Assembly (NCBI RefSeq): GCF_021155775.2
Contig: NC_060236.1
Span: 22,396,238 to 22,460,237, forward strand
Source of the DNA: Neodiprion pinetum
Lineage: Eukaryota > Arthropoda > Insecta > Hymenoptera > Diprionidae
Direction of reading: 5' to 3'
Length of the DNA stretch: 64,000 nucleotides
The notes beneath the pieces are model-generated. The model ran no database searches and was not told the DNA's origin. It was given only the letters and a program-made list of their open reading frames with translations. Positions 22,177 through 35,100 of this stretch are shown here, one piece after another (position 1 is the first letter of the stretch; every line of letters begins with the position of its first letter). The position numbers and the translations under genes were made by a program.

Positions 22177-23039
22177 TGTAGTTTGGTCTCAAATTTACTC
22201 TCTAGCTCCTCTAGCTAATGAGTGCTGAAAATGGCCGAACTCTGTGAAGTTCGCGGTATGATTTTCTGTAGTAAACCACTGAGTTTACATCACTGATCTC
22301 TAGCATACAAGTAGAGGTCAGCGGTTTACAAATGAGACATAAATATCATTACATATCAGTGTAGCAAATGTCGTAGTTTCATCCTTGTTTTGACTTTGAA
22401 AATAAATATCTCATTTATTCTGAGGCATTAACAAGACGTTATTATCACGCATGACACTCACAGAAATTGCTAATTCAGCCCGCCTTTTAAATAACACCAC
22501 ACAGTACCTTTAATGCATGTGCAGTACATATTTCGGATATTTCGGGGCAAAATGAAAAAATATTGCGAACCGTAATTATGTAGATAGCCTAAAGGGCAGC
22601 TGTTATTAGTCCGATATTTTATGGCGGATGCCGCCGCTATTACATTGCCTCTCGGGCTTCGGCCGATTGACTCGACGGCTGGCCGCTCTAGGCGGCAATC
22701 GATTGCGTAACCAACTCCCGTTAAAAGAATGGCGCGTGTCAGCAATACTGTTAACGTCTAGAATTCGCTATCAATTTTATGTAGGGGTGGCATCAATTGA
22801 CCCGTCAATGACAATAAACCGTTGGTTTATTGTACTCTTCGGACCCGGGGAGCGCGTCCAAAGGTCCCTGGGGTACACAACTTTCCGCGAGAGATAACAC
22901 ATCTCGGGAACCCGGTCGACGGGACCAGTGACGGTGCAACTCTAGGATCGTTCGATACGCGGTACGCAACCCGTTCCGTACACGTACTCATCCTATCCCC
23001 TAGTCGTATAATCCGGTAATAATAACAATAACAGGCGCC
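22177..23039. promoter_or_regulatory. Upstream region of isocitrate dehydrogenase
   Basis: Intergenic sequence, likely holding the Idh promoter and 5' UTR. An imperfect 60 bp hairpin is visible at 22271-22330 (GTAAACCACTGA against TCAGCGGTTTAC). No coding exon is supported. Confidence 0.35.
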
Positions 23040-25102
23040 ATGTTCCGTTCCTTGACTCGCCTGTTAGGACCGAGTGCCGCCGTGGACAGTGCGGCTCGAT
23101 TACTTCGCTGCAGTACGTCGTCCGTCGCTCTGCTCGACCGAAACTCCTCATTCGACGCATCGCGCAGACGAAACCTTACGTGGACGACACAGACATCGAA
23201 AAACTTCAGCTCCACGTCAATCGCTATGGCTAAGATCAAGGTATCTATGAATGTACATATCTCACCCTGATCCATCACGCTCCCCCGAGGCGTCGCCCTG
23301 TTAGCCGATTCATCTTCCTGCAGTTTAAAAAACATTCGAGTCTCATACGGCCGGTCGCGATCGTCGCGTATCCGTTTTAAACAGTTTCTATACTAATGCC
23401 GCGACTGAGAGAAGGCACTTCAAATCACGAGACACTTGCGATTCACCTTTCGGGGAACTTTATTGTTCGCAGCGTTCGTGTTCCGAAGTATTCCGTATTT
23501 ATTGCATGATTAGAACCCCGTTCCAAACCACCTTGGATGATAGTGCACATTATGGTGCACAGTGCAGAGGTCGATCCCCTCTCCTCCCCCCCCACATTTA
23601 GTCGACCCATCGTTTGCCGTGGAATGTCGATGGTTTCACTTAAATAGAAAACAAGCTCGAGGTCGAGTGAAAGCTAATAAGTTTCGAATGATAAGGTTCC
23701 TACTACAATGTGGATATCACAGCGATCATTATCTCACGCGATATAAGCCGTAATAATCAATTGATTGATAGTTTGATTATTTCTCGGAATTTCCGTTCAT
23801 GATTAGATTGTACAATGAAATTGTTGTAAATAAGATGTTCAGCAGTTTCTTATGAAAATACTTAAAGAAACAGCATTTTTCCAACAGGCTGGACCCGTCG
23901 TTGACATTCTTGGAGATGAGATGACTCGTATCATCTGGGACTCTATCAAGAACAAATTGATACTCCCGTTCCTGGATATTGAGTTGCACATTTATGATCT
24001 GGGTATGGAGAACCGGGACGCAACTAATGACCAGGTGACGGTGGACTGCGCGGAGGCTGTAAAGAAATATAACGTGGGCATAAAGTGTGCGACGATAACT
24101 CCGGACGAAAATCGAGTCAAGGAGTTCAAGTTGAAACAGATGTGGAAGAGCCCCAACGGCACTATCAGGAATATACTGGGCGGCACTGTGTTCAGGGAAG
24201 CTATAATCTGCAAGAATATTCCGCGGCTGGTGACTGGTTGGAATCAACCCATTATTATCGGTCGTCACGCCCATGCTGACCAGTACAAGGCCACAGACTT
24301 TGTGGTACCAGGTGCCGGTAAACTGGAAATCACCTGGACAGGTGAGTCAGGCGACAAAATCCAGCACACTGTCTACCAGTTCAAGGGGGCTGGCATCGCT
24401 CAGGCCCAGTTCAACACCGACGAGAGCATCCGTGACTTTGCCCACAGCTCTTTCCAGTATGCTTTGGCTCGGACCTACCCGCTCTATCTTTCGACCAAGA
24501 ACACCATCCTGAAAAAATATGATGGCAGATTTAAGGACATTTTCCAGGAGATTTACGAGGCTGAGTACCGTTCCAAGTTCGAAGCAAAGAATATCTGGTA
24601 CGAGCATCGGCTCATTGACGACATGGTTGCCTACGCTATGAAATCCGAGGGTGGCTTTGTCTGGGCCTGCAAGAACTACGACGGAGACGTTCAGTCAGAT
24701 TCCGTTGCTCAAGGTTATGGCTCTCTAGGCCTGATGACCTCTGTGCTTCTCTGCCCTGATGGCAAGACGGTCGAGGCTGAGGCTGCGCATGGAACAGTCA
24801 CTCGGCATTACCGCCAATATCAACTGGGTAAAGAGACATCGACCAATCCGATTGCCTCGATCTTTGCTTGGACAAGGGGCCTACTACACCGTGCTAAGCT
24901 GGACAACAACAACCAGTTGAAGAAATTCGCAGAGACTCTGGAGAAAGTCTGCATTGATACGATCGAGGCTGGAAGTATGACTAAAGATTTGGCAATCTGC
25001 ATCAAGGGCATGAACAATGTCAAAAGGTCAGACTATCTTGAGACGTTCGAGTTTATGGACAAGCTCGCTGACAATTTAAAGAAGGAACTGGCCAAGGCGT
25101 GA
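23040..25102 (+). CDS. Idh: Isocitrate dehydrogenase [NADP+]
   Basis: Converts isocitrate to 2-oxoglutarate with NADP+ reduction. Two coding exons: 23040-23240 and 23888-25102; 471 aa. The first 62 residues are rich in Arg, Ser and Ala without acidic runs, a mitochondrial presequence. An internal ATG at 23226 (MAKIK) would give a cytosolic form like IDH1. Family motifs: GDEMTRIIWDSIK, the substrate loop SPNGTIRNILGGTVFREAI, IIGRHAHADQY, IDDMVAY with metal-binding aspartates, YDGDVQSD, and the NADP region EAAHGTVTRHYRQY. The catalytic part is one uninterrupted exon of 1.2 kb, unlike most genes here. The 647 bp intron holds nothing recognisable. Confidence 0.96.
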
Positions 25103-27153
25103 CTGCAAACATACATGTTCCCAGATATCCGGAGGTCGAAGCTTTGAGCCCAGGAAAGGGCTGCTGCTTCATTTATTCCAGAATGTATTGCCAATTTTTT
25201 CAGTTTAAACCTTCGAGGGGTGTTTATTGGATGAGGAAAATAGTTTTTTTTTTTTTTTTTTTTTTAGACAATACATGCGTTAATAGCACAACACTCAAGT
25301 ATTCTTAAGTATGAAAATGCCATTGTTATTACAGGAACCTTTAGCCTGTGAAATATTTTTGTAAACCTATAAGTCAAATGAACGATTTTCGTCTGGTTTT
25401 CAATGTATAAACAAAAGGTTTTATAAATATGTTTTACAATGATTTTACCATTTGATTGCCTCATTTACAGGAACTGTGAAAACCTGCATGTGCGAATATT
25501 GTTGGATTATCTATAGTCTCGTATTCCTTCGAAATAGCTGTGGACTGATATGAAACCTCGCTCTACAGCTACACTGTATTCAAATTATATAACTTCAAGA
25601 CTTCCTGAGTAGCCATGGTCAAAGATCAAGTTGGATACTTGAATTGCGTATACTTTACGTAACTCCACAACTTGAATGTTGGCATAAAACGCAATTCTTT
25701 TCCACCTATATCTAAATTATCGGTAACCGGTTACTTGCTAGTTCATTGTAATGAAAGATTGATTTCAACAAATTGGTGATCGATGAGTGAGCCTTAAATG
25801 CGCCGAAAATACAGCGTTCGTTTGAGCACTGAAAAAAATTATGAAGCATTTACTTCCGAACTATCGGCTTTGGACGAATAGTTTCGAAGGGCTAATAGAA
25901 AGTCATTGTATTACAAGACCAGTGTAGTGCATCATGATAATTCCTAAGAAATTGCGTCACCGAGAGCGAGAGGTATTGCAGTATCAAAAACCCTCCTAGC
26001 CATCTAACTATCCGAACAGAAGGCTTCTAGACAGCTGTATTGGAATTTCCTCACCATGGATGCTATAGAGCTGTAGTATCGGCAGTCAGTGATGAAATGC
26101 AGCTTTATCGCTTAATGGAATTGGATAATTCATCCAGTGCGATATACCGCGGTATACATCTATGCTTGGTAAACGCGTATTTTATTATAGTTTTAGGTTA
26201 CGTTACGTTCAAAAAAACCTCTTTGCCATCTAACTATCGGAACAAAGGGCTCCTAGTCAGCTGTACGGGAACTTCTTTACCATGGGGGTTGGAGGCATGT
26301 AGTTCCGGTAGTCGGTAATGAAATGCAGCCTAATTATTCAACGGAATAGGATTATTCGCCAAGTGCGATATTTTGTGTATACAATTATGCGTGGTAATCG
26401 CGTATTTTGTTACAGTTTTATGTTACGTTCCATTACATCGTGATAAAAATGTGTATTTATAGTACGGCGTGAATCGAACGCAGCCCACAGCGCTCGATGC
26501 TCGATTAGTTATTCGCGCTCCGTGCTCGCTTCATCGCCTTCTCCTCCTCCTCCGGCAGCCCGTCGTCATCGTCGCGGAATAATTAGGAAAATAGATCGTC
26601 TGATACACACGGTTGAAATTCGGTATGCCTCGATCTGTGGGAATATGTGCGTCATTCCATTGAAGTGAGATTAATTAAGGCGGAGGTAAAAAGGAAAGAA
26701 AAGCACAAAGAGAACTAACGAGGAAGAGACGTGCTTGTTAAAGACCGACGACGTGAGGCAGACGCGTTTAAATAACCCTATAAAATAAATTCTGTGTTTT
26801 GGTGGCGCGACTCCATTTTATACCTACCACTACCCACCACATAGTCCCGCGATAACGGGTAATTTCAGATGCCTTGTTTTCCTGTAAATAACCGACATTG
26901 ACTGGTCGCTCGTTCCCCGTTGTTTCTCACCGTCGAGCGAGCGTCGATATTATTCCTCGAACCCACCATTGCGAAATACACGTCGCCCCCGCGCCCGCCC
27001 CTGGCCTCGATGCGTGAATGACACCGTTAAAGCTTTGTAAATGTGCGTACGGAGATCGAGATTTTCGCTGACTCGATTTTATAGTGTTGGTAGTAATAAT
27101 ACCGAAGTGTCAAGCTGAACGAAGACCCTTGAGGAGATTTTTTACTACTAAAA
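25103..27153. other. Idh 3' region and upstream region of Cul3
   Basis: 3' flank of Idh with a poly-T run of about 22 bases at 25244-25265, then a diverged 226 bp tandem duplication (listed separately). From about 26460 the sequence is richer in CpG (CGTCGTCATCGTCGCG near 26560) and probably contains the Cul3 promoter and 5' UTR. No coding sequence is supported. Confidence 0.45.
25999..26430. repeat. Diverged two-copy tandem duplication, 226 bp period
   Basis: The unit beginning GCCATCTAACTATC occurs at 25999 and 26225. Both copies continue through matching segments (GTGATGAAATGCAGC / GTAATGAAATGCAGC; AAGTGCGATA-type; CGCGTATTTT; GTTACGTTC). The copies differ at many positions, so the duplication is old. 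Confidence 0.8.
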
Positions 27154-30100
27154 ATGATGAAGAGCGGTGCGACCCACAAGAGAGAAAAAATGCGGATACG
27201 CGCGTTTCCGGTAAGAAGATTTCTCACGTATCTTATTTCCCTCATCGACGAATATGCATGCCCATTTGATTAAAAGGAGGAAAAACTCGCTGCTCCTCGC
27301 CTCGCCTCGCCTCGCCTCGCCTTTCGACTCGGGCAGTTTTCATATTGTCACGATCTCACGATCCTCGAGGCTCGACGCTCGGGTCCGTCGGATTTCACGC
27401 ACTGTCATTTAAATGGAAATATGTCCACCCGTCATTCTCCCCACCTCCTCTTTCCCGACCCCTTTAACCTAGCTCACATCGACTAAAACCATATAACAAT
27501 ATAATATATTTGATCAGCTTTCACTTTCGACCCCTTTGTATATTGTATCAAGATAGCCAAACCACAGCAGCCTACGAAAGGTGCACTGGTTTGGTGAACG
27601 AACCTAATGTGTTTTTTTTTCCCATTCTCACCCCCCCCCCCCCCCCTCCCCCAAATTCATGACAGTTGCCTTAGCAGTCATAAAGACAATGGAAAGGAGT
27701 ATGCCTTTCACTTTTTTTTTCCCTACAAATCCAAAAACGAAATTTTTCACCCCGACAAACGCTACTTTCGCCAAATTTTCAAGTCCAAAGTCTTACAAAT
27801 CACTGAAACTATCAATAGGCTGATAGATTGCCTGTTCAAAGGACTAGGCCTGGATGTAGAAACTCCAATTTAGTGACAGCAGTAATCACGTCTTTGCTGA
27901 TGCTATATTGACAAGTCAAGGTTAATTTTGAGCGTTCTTGATATGGCGACTATGCCGATCGACACATAAAACAATAGGTTAAAGAAAGTGATTGAGCGGT
28001 CACCACACAGAGAAGGATTGGATAAAAATCCAACCATGGAACGTGGTCAGTTAGAAAAACCAACTTCACAAATTATGTGTGGAGCACTCAGTGAAATAGC
28101 TACTATCTCAGGGCTGTTTCGATCAGGGAATCCGAGCTCCCTTGTGATCGTCGACACCCTTGTGAGGGACACTGCCTATTAGTTTGCCAAATCAGCGTTG
28201 ATTTTTTATTCTCACACCTAGATGCTCTGTTTTTAGATGACCATGGACGAAAAATATGTGGAGAGTATTTGGGCACTGTTGAAGAACGCCATACAAGAAA
28301 TACAAAAGAAAAACAACTCCGGCCTGAGTTTTGAGGAGCTGTACCGAAATGCATACACCATGGTCCTTCACAAGCATGGCGAGCGTTTGTACACCGGGTT
28401 GAAAGAAGTTGTTACGCAGCACCTGGAGTCGAAAGTTCGGGAAGACGTGCTACGCTCCCTTCACAACAATTTTCTCCAGACACTGAATCAGGCTTGGAAC
28501 GATCATCAGACCTCTATGGTTATGATCAGGGATATACTAATGTACATGGATAGGGTTTATGTGCAACAGCATGATGTTGACAACGTCTACAACTTGGGCC
28601 TAATCATATTCAGGGATCAGGTAACACATCGATTGAAACCGTTGCTTTCGCTACATCTGTACAAATCCTTTTTGACGAATCGTTATTTATTTCAGGTAGT
28701 CAGGTACGGCTGCGTGAGGGATCATCTACGCGAGACACTCCTGGGCATGGTAGCGAGAGAGAGAAGGGGGGAGGTCGTTGATCGAATCGCGATAAAGAAT
28801 GCATGTCAAATGCTAATGCTGCTCGGTATAAACTGTCGCCAAGTTTACGAAGAGGATTTCGAGAGGCCTTTCTTACAACAGAGCGCTGAATTTTACAGGG
28901 CAAGTTTTACTTTTATTTTCACAAAACCATATCAATTGTCCTGTTAATTTTCAATCAATCGTGTTTAACGAATATTCAACAGATGGAGTCGCAAAAGTTC
29001 CTTGGCGAGAACAGCGCCTCAGTCTACATAAAGAAAGTTGAAGCTAGAATTCTTGAAGAGTCAGAACGGGCGAAGCACTATCTGGACGAATCCACAGAGC
29101 CAAGGATAGTCAAAGTGGTGGAAGAAGAGTTGATTAAAATACACATGAGAACCATCGTTGAGGTGAGGACAAAATTTAGTAGTAAACTTCATGTATATCA
29201 AATCTTTGTTACGTGTTACAGAATTGCTCTAAAGTCTTGTAAACTTTGAAATAATTCAAATGAATGCTGTTGCAGATGGAAAACAGTGGTGTGGTGCATA
29301 TGTTGAAGAACCAGAAAACTGAAGACCTTGGTTGCATGTACAAATTATTCGCGAGAGTAACAGACGGATTGCGCACTGTATCAGATTGTGTGTCGCAATT
29401 CCTCAGAGAGCAAGGACGCGCCTTGGTCCAAGAAGAGCATGAGCCAACCACAAACGCAATACACTTTGTGCAAAATCTGCTGGACTTGAAAGATCGTTTC
29501 GACCATTTCCTGCACCACTCGTTTAACAATGATAAACTATTCAAGCAAATGATCGCGTCGGATTTTGAACACTTTCTGAATCTAAATTCAAAGAGCCCTG
29601 AGTATCTTTCTCTCTTTATCGATGACAAATTAAAAAAAGGTGTAAAGGGGGTAAGTTGAATGCGGCTTGGCATGAAGATCCTTTCGTGCAGGTTTTAACT
29701 GAAATGTTACTTTCTACAGATGACAGAGCAGGAGATCGAAGGCGTGCTTGACAAGACAATGGTTCTCTTCAGGTTCCTGCAAGAGAAGGATGTCTTTGAG
29801 CGATACTATAAACAGCATTTAGCCAAGCGGTTGCTTCTGAATAAGTCCGTCTCCGATGACAGTGAAAAGAATATGATCTCAAAGCTAAAGGTACATGATC
29901 CATAATTGCGTCTTACAAACGCGCTCGTAGATGCGCTGACACCTAGTTTCATTCGGCATACTTTGGCAAACTGAGGCTAGAGTAAATTGTCCCATTGGAT
30001 AGTGTGAAAATTTTAAATGGCATAGTTCTGGCAGACACAGGGCGCGTTCAACGTGGACGTGGACATCTTGATCGCAATGAAAAAGCTGAACGCTGAGCCA

Positions 30101-32158
30101 CCCAAAGATTCCCAGGAGTCGTTCTTCCTTCAAAGGTCGAAGGGCTAGTGCACAAAGAGAAACTAGACTAGAGTATGTCCGTCCACCCTGTGTCCCGATC
30201 CCATTGTAGGATCAAGTAAGTGTCCGCTTTGTAAACCATGCTGAAAACCATGCTTCGAGCTGAGCAACCAACCGTCAAACCTTCCAACAATTTAATCATC
30301 CTTCGGTTCAGGCTCGTATGCGAGTATTATTCGTCAAAGTATTGGATCAAATTCAGACACGGCGCGTGTCTCGGGCATGCTTTACGAAGCTCTGATTTTC
30401 TTAGCCGATTAAACACTATATTGCAATTGGTGTGATAGACAATTTGGCAGAGGGAGTGGCAAAGACACATGCCTTGGAGTTCTGCATGGTTTAATAAAGC
30501 TAGCACTTTACTTATAAAAGACGTAAGAATGTAGAAACCTTTCGTCAACTACTGCAGGACTTCAGGGCAGGTCAAAATCTCGATTCAAAACAGTTACCGC
30601 AGACTCTGACACTGTATATACGTACCTATATAATAACTCATAACTGTGCAATTTTTTAGACTGAATGCGGTTGCCAGTTTACATCAAAGCTGGAAGGAAT
30701 GTTCAAGGATATGACGGTCAGCAATACTATAATGGAAGAGTTCAAGGAACACGTATTAACGTCTGGCGTAAGTTACAAACGTGTTGAAAAAAATCCTTCA
30801 TTCTCACATCAAATCTGAAATGATCAAACTGACGTGGAACTGCTCAGGCATAATTATTTCTGGATAATTGTTTATCAAATTTCACAGACAAGTCTACACG
30901 GCGTTGATCTGAGCGTGAGGGTTCTGACAACAGGATTTTGGCCAACACAGTCAGCAACACCGAATTGCAGTGTGCCCTCAGCGCCAAGAGAAGCTTTTGA
31001 TGCTTTTCGATGTTTCTACTTGGCCAAGCATAGCGGTCGTCAACTGACGTTACAACCACAATTGGGTAATTACTAGTCATCTTTGTTGAATCGAGTTCAA
31101 GCAGAATTGGCAAATTAATGGTTCATTGTTGACCGTGTGCACAGGTTCGGCTGACCTTAATGCGGTTTTCCATGGGCCTCGGAAGGAAGACAGTAATGGC
31201 GGAAGCGTGGACGTTCCCTCGTCCTCTACCACATTGGGCAACGGAAGTGGCAGTCTTTTAAGTCAGCGGGGAAGCAGCAGTGGAAATCCGCGCAAACATA
31301 TTATCCAAGTATCGACGTACCAGATGTGCGTACTCATGCTCTTCAACAACAGAGATCGACTCACTTACGAGGTTTGTTACATTCCCATGATTTTAGTTGG
31401 TAAAAAGATAAATGATCTCTACTGATGCCAGCGTTTATTAATATCGCAGGAAATTCAGAATGAAACTGATATCCCTGAGCGAGATTTAGTCCGAGCATTA
31501 CAATCTCTGGCAATGGGGAAGGCGACTCAGCGAGTTCTCCTCAAGCATCCCAAAACCAAAGAGATTGAGCCAACACACTGCTTCAGTGTCAATGATAGTT
31601 TCACCAGTAAGCTTCATCGGTAAGTTTTGAGATTGACATTATATCTTTGATCGTTTCTGCCTTATATCGGGTCTGTCCAACTTCTAGAGTAAAAATCCAG
31701 ACGGTTGCGGCGAAAGGAGAGTCCGAGCCTGAGAGAAGAGAGACGAGGAACAAGGTTGACGAAGATCGAAAGCATGAAATAGAAGCGGCGATCGTGCGAA
31801 TTATGAAGGCACGCAAACGCATGACAGTACGTATTCGTCTGTCGATCGCTTCATAAAATGTATGAATCTCGATCGTATTCGTTATCTCATACTTTGTTTC
31901 AATCTAATTAGCACAACATTCTCGTGACGGAAGTCACGGAGCAGCTTCGAGTACGATTCCTGCCCTCACCTGTCATCATCAAGAAACGCATCGAAGGGCT
32001 GATAGAACGTGATTATCTGGCCCGCACGGAAGACAGGTGAATAACACAGTTCTTTTTGTTTTTACCGTTCTTATATTTCCCACATGACTCAAACAAAACT
32101 TCGGTTCATCCCTACATTCACTATTTGTTACAGGAAAGTCTACACTTACGTGGCTTGA
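27154..32158 (+). CDS. Cul3: Cullin-3
   Basis: Scaffold of CRL3 ubiquitin ligases; binds BTB-domain substrate adaptors at its N-terminus and RBX1 at its C-terminus. Thirteen exons: 27154-27210, 28237-28620, 28696-28899, 28983-29162, 29276-29650, 29720-29890, 30660-30767, 30888-31065, 31145-31371, 31450-31619, 31688-31826, 31912-32036, 32134-32158; 780 aa (human 768). Near-identical landmarks include MTMDEKYVESIW, SGLSFEELYRNAYTMVLHKHG, VYVQQ, FIDDKLKKGVKG, DVFERYYKQHLAKRLL, WPTQSATP and the end RKVYTYVA. The neddylation site lies in AIVRIMKARKRM. The third intron has a GC donor (28900). Exon 1 carries two adjacent ATGs (27154, 27157). A linker of Ser, Gly and Asn near residues 590-615 is longer than in vertebrates. 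Candidate polyadenylation signals lie at 32339 and 33296. Confidence 0.97.
27296..27322. repeat. (TCGCC)n short tandem repeat
   Basis: About five copies of the pentamer CTCGC in the first Cul3 intron. A run of about 18 C residues follows at 27630-27648. Confidence 0.8.
30035..30148 (+). other. Cul3: Candidate alternative terminal exon of Cul3
   Basis: Inside the 769 bp intron between Cul3 exons 6 and 7, an acceptor (TTCTGGCAG) is followed by 37 open codons in the phase left by exon 6 and then TAG at 30146-30148. The peptide starts TQGAFNVDVDILIAMKK and has coding-like composition, richer in GC than the intron. If used, it would end Cullin-3 after the cullin-repeat part and remove the RBX1-binding and neddylation region. 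It has no similarity to the constitutive exon 7. It could also be a chance frame. Confidence 0.35.
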
Positions 32159-35100
32159 ACACTGCCCCAAGCATCCCCAAGTTTGTACAATTGCGTAAGT
32201 GGCCACCCCAACATATTAGGCACGGTATTCACAATCTCGTATTAGTATCAAGCCTGCGCGTATTTAATTATTCGGATATTTCCTCGGCAATCGTTGTTAT
32301 TATATTATCCTTCCCCCTTATCATAGAGATTTAAAAAGAATAAACGAAATTTTTTACATTCGATACCGAGTTGTTTCAAATATATATACTATGTACACAT
32401 ACGGCCGTCGGCAAGGGTAACTGCGTAGAGAACGCACGACGTGTACTTCATGAACCAAACTGGGTATTTCTGGGGAATTGTTATGCCCCAAAGAAGTTCT
32501 ATAATTGCTCATCGTTGTCACATGACTGTCAACTAGTCTCGTATCAACTAATCGAACACAACTGCTTTGTGCAATACAAATTTCCTCTGCACATTCCAAG
32601 TCTTTTAAAATTAATTTGTGTTCAAAGTCTGCACGAATACTTTCTCCGTACTCTTCGTTTTATTTGTTTTGATTCGGTTTTGCTATTTTCTTTTGTTTTG
32701 TCACATGTGACAGTGATGAGTGGTTAACGGTAACGGACGTTTGTAGAGTGTAACATAAGATCTATAATAATGAAATCAAAACATTAAGATATACTTCATT
32801 TATTTATTTTTATTTTTTCCAGAATCTATCGACTCTGATATTAAGAACTCTGAGTCGAAATAAAATGAATTGATCGTATAAAATCTGTAACTAATTTGAG
32901 AAAGAAAAAACTCGCCAACGGTAAACAATATAGATTTAATTATTATAAAGAATTTAAATTATTCCAGATGCATTAATGAATTATACTTGCGTACATTTTA
33001 CGTGTTATACTTCCGCCCTACCCTTGTCCCGTTTCATGTCCACTTCCTCTCTGAATAATTCCTTGTAGAATTTGGCTCTTGCAAAAACTATAAAATAATA
33101 TACACAGGTATATTGTCGTGGGTAAAACAGCGACTGCCTATACCTAATTTGTTACGAACGCGACTGTAGAAATTGAGTGCGAATGTGCGTATATAATATA
33201 TGCGAAAATTTTTTTTTGACTGGGTGTATAAGTAAGGTGTGTCTGAGTATGTATCTTCAAACTATTGTATATGATAATGAAAAAAACGTTGTATCAATAA
33301 ATGGATTTAAATACAGTCAATTTTACCTATAAACATTATAATGGGTGAACCCTGATTTGGGACAAGAAATTCATACATTTTATCAGATTCACGTATGACG
33401 ACAGAACAGAAAAAATACAAGAAATATGAATGCTCTCGTATTACGTTTCTATCACAAAAAATCGAACCTGTGCTTCAAAAAATGGTACAGTCAGAATCAA
33501 GTTTTCAGGTTCATCGCGGTACAAATGCTGATCATTACGTGTACAATTAAAAATTCCTCTCAAGCAAGACCGGATTCTGCGCGCAGGGGGAATTGTGACA
33601 GATCGTGCGCGGCGTCGGCAGCGATCGGCGCGTTGTTAGTTTGCCGCCGGTGTTGGTGGCGCCAGGACTTCCAGGGATTGGACCTCCGTCGCGGGCTTGT
33701 CAGTACATGCAATAATTCACCGAACGTGGACGAGGCGTTCGTTTCATCTGTGTGCGAAAAATAATGTGCCGCTACCAGTCCGTGTTTCGACTTCTTTGAA
33801 GAGCAGTGAACAACGAGGGCTGGATGATTTCGCACCCCTGCACATTCGTGAGTACCATTGCATCCCTCTCCACTACACAGCCACCATTCGATTTACGAAA
33901 ATTCATTGCCAATTCCTCTGACAAGGTCAAAAGAAGTCACGTGCAGGCATGCATTCGCGTCCCGTACGTTCCGGGAATACGTAATCGCGCCGCTGCGTAA
34001 GATAGAAAACCGCGATATCCCCACTAGGAAAAAGGCAGCGCACGCGGTTTCCTCGATATAGCGACCCTCATCCATTCGTCCAGCGGCAATTGATTCCTCT
34101 GTAGCATCATAGCGCGGTATTATACCACGATTTCCCATTTCGACGCAAGCAGTGATTCGTACTCGCGTATTCTTCCCGGTGTATTGTATCACGGCGTCGT
34201 TTCCACAGCCCCCGGGAACACGGAGGTGAGAAGAGACGTTCGTTCTGAAATACTTCCTCCTCGCCGGGGATATAAATAAGTTCGTTAATGGCCTAGGATT
34301 GCCAGTTCTTCCGGGGTGTGGTACACGAAACGCCATACAACTGTCCCTGAGCCGACGCATTCATCATGTACGTATAATGCTATATGTTCGGCCTTAGCTT
34401 CGGAATGAGCAGTTTTGTCGGAGTGTCGGGTGTTTCGCAAATTGCACGACCTGCACACACACGTTCGCTGTTGTTATTTGCGGCGAATTGGGCAACGCAC
34501 CGACGAACTGCGGATCCCTCGAATCGGGTCCCCCATCGATTATTCTTACTCTCGTAGCAGTTTAGCGATTCGTCACATTATGTTGAGTTACATTTTTTTG
34601 CACAATTCACAGGGCCGGCGGTATGTGGCAATGGTATTCGTGTTGCATGCGTACCTACAGTCACATTGTGTCCGCCGCGTTTAATCATCCGATATGACAT
34701 TTAAACTGTTGGCACAATCGCAAGCTCGCCCCGTGCACTATTTTCGTATAAATAGTACCGCGCAAAATAAATGCACAGCTTGCAGGGGGGTACAATTGAA
34801 GAATATTAGCCATCGTGTTACGTACTAATTGCGAGTATTTTTTTTCGATTCTTCCGCCCTCTTCGAGATGAATTACGTATTGTTAATTCAAGAATATGAA
34901 GAAGTTAAATTGTCTCGTTAACGAGGCAGTAAAATCTTTTTGTTCGCTGGATTGTTTTTCGGAATAAGATGCATACCAAATGAGCTCATCACAAAGAAAA
35001 CATATCACGCTGATAATTATTATGCAAGTTTGTAATCAACAATGCGGATATCTGCAGGGAGTTGAGATTTTCTTGGTGGACTGTTTGTTCGGAAAGTTAC

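Noticed and set aside
23852..23887. In-frame ATG (MKILKETAFFQQ) directly upstream of Idh exon 2 as an alternative start
   Set aside because: It lies in the intron and crosses the splice acceptor; the leader exon joins precisely at 23888 and gives the family sequence.
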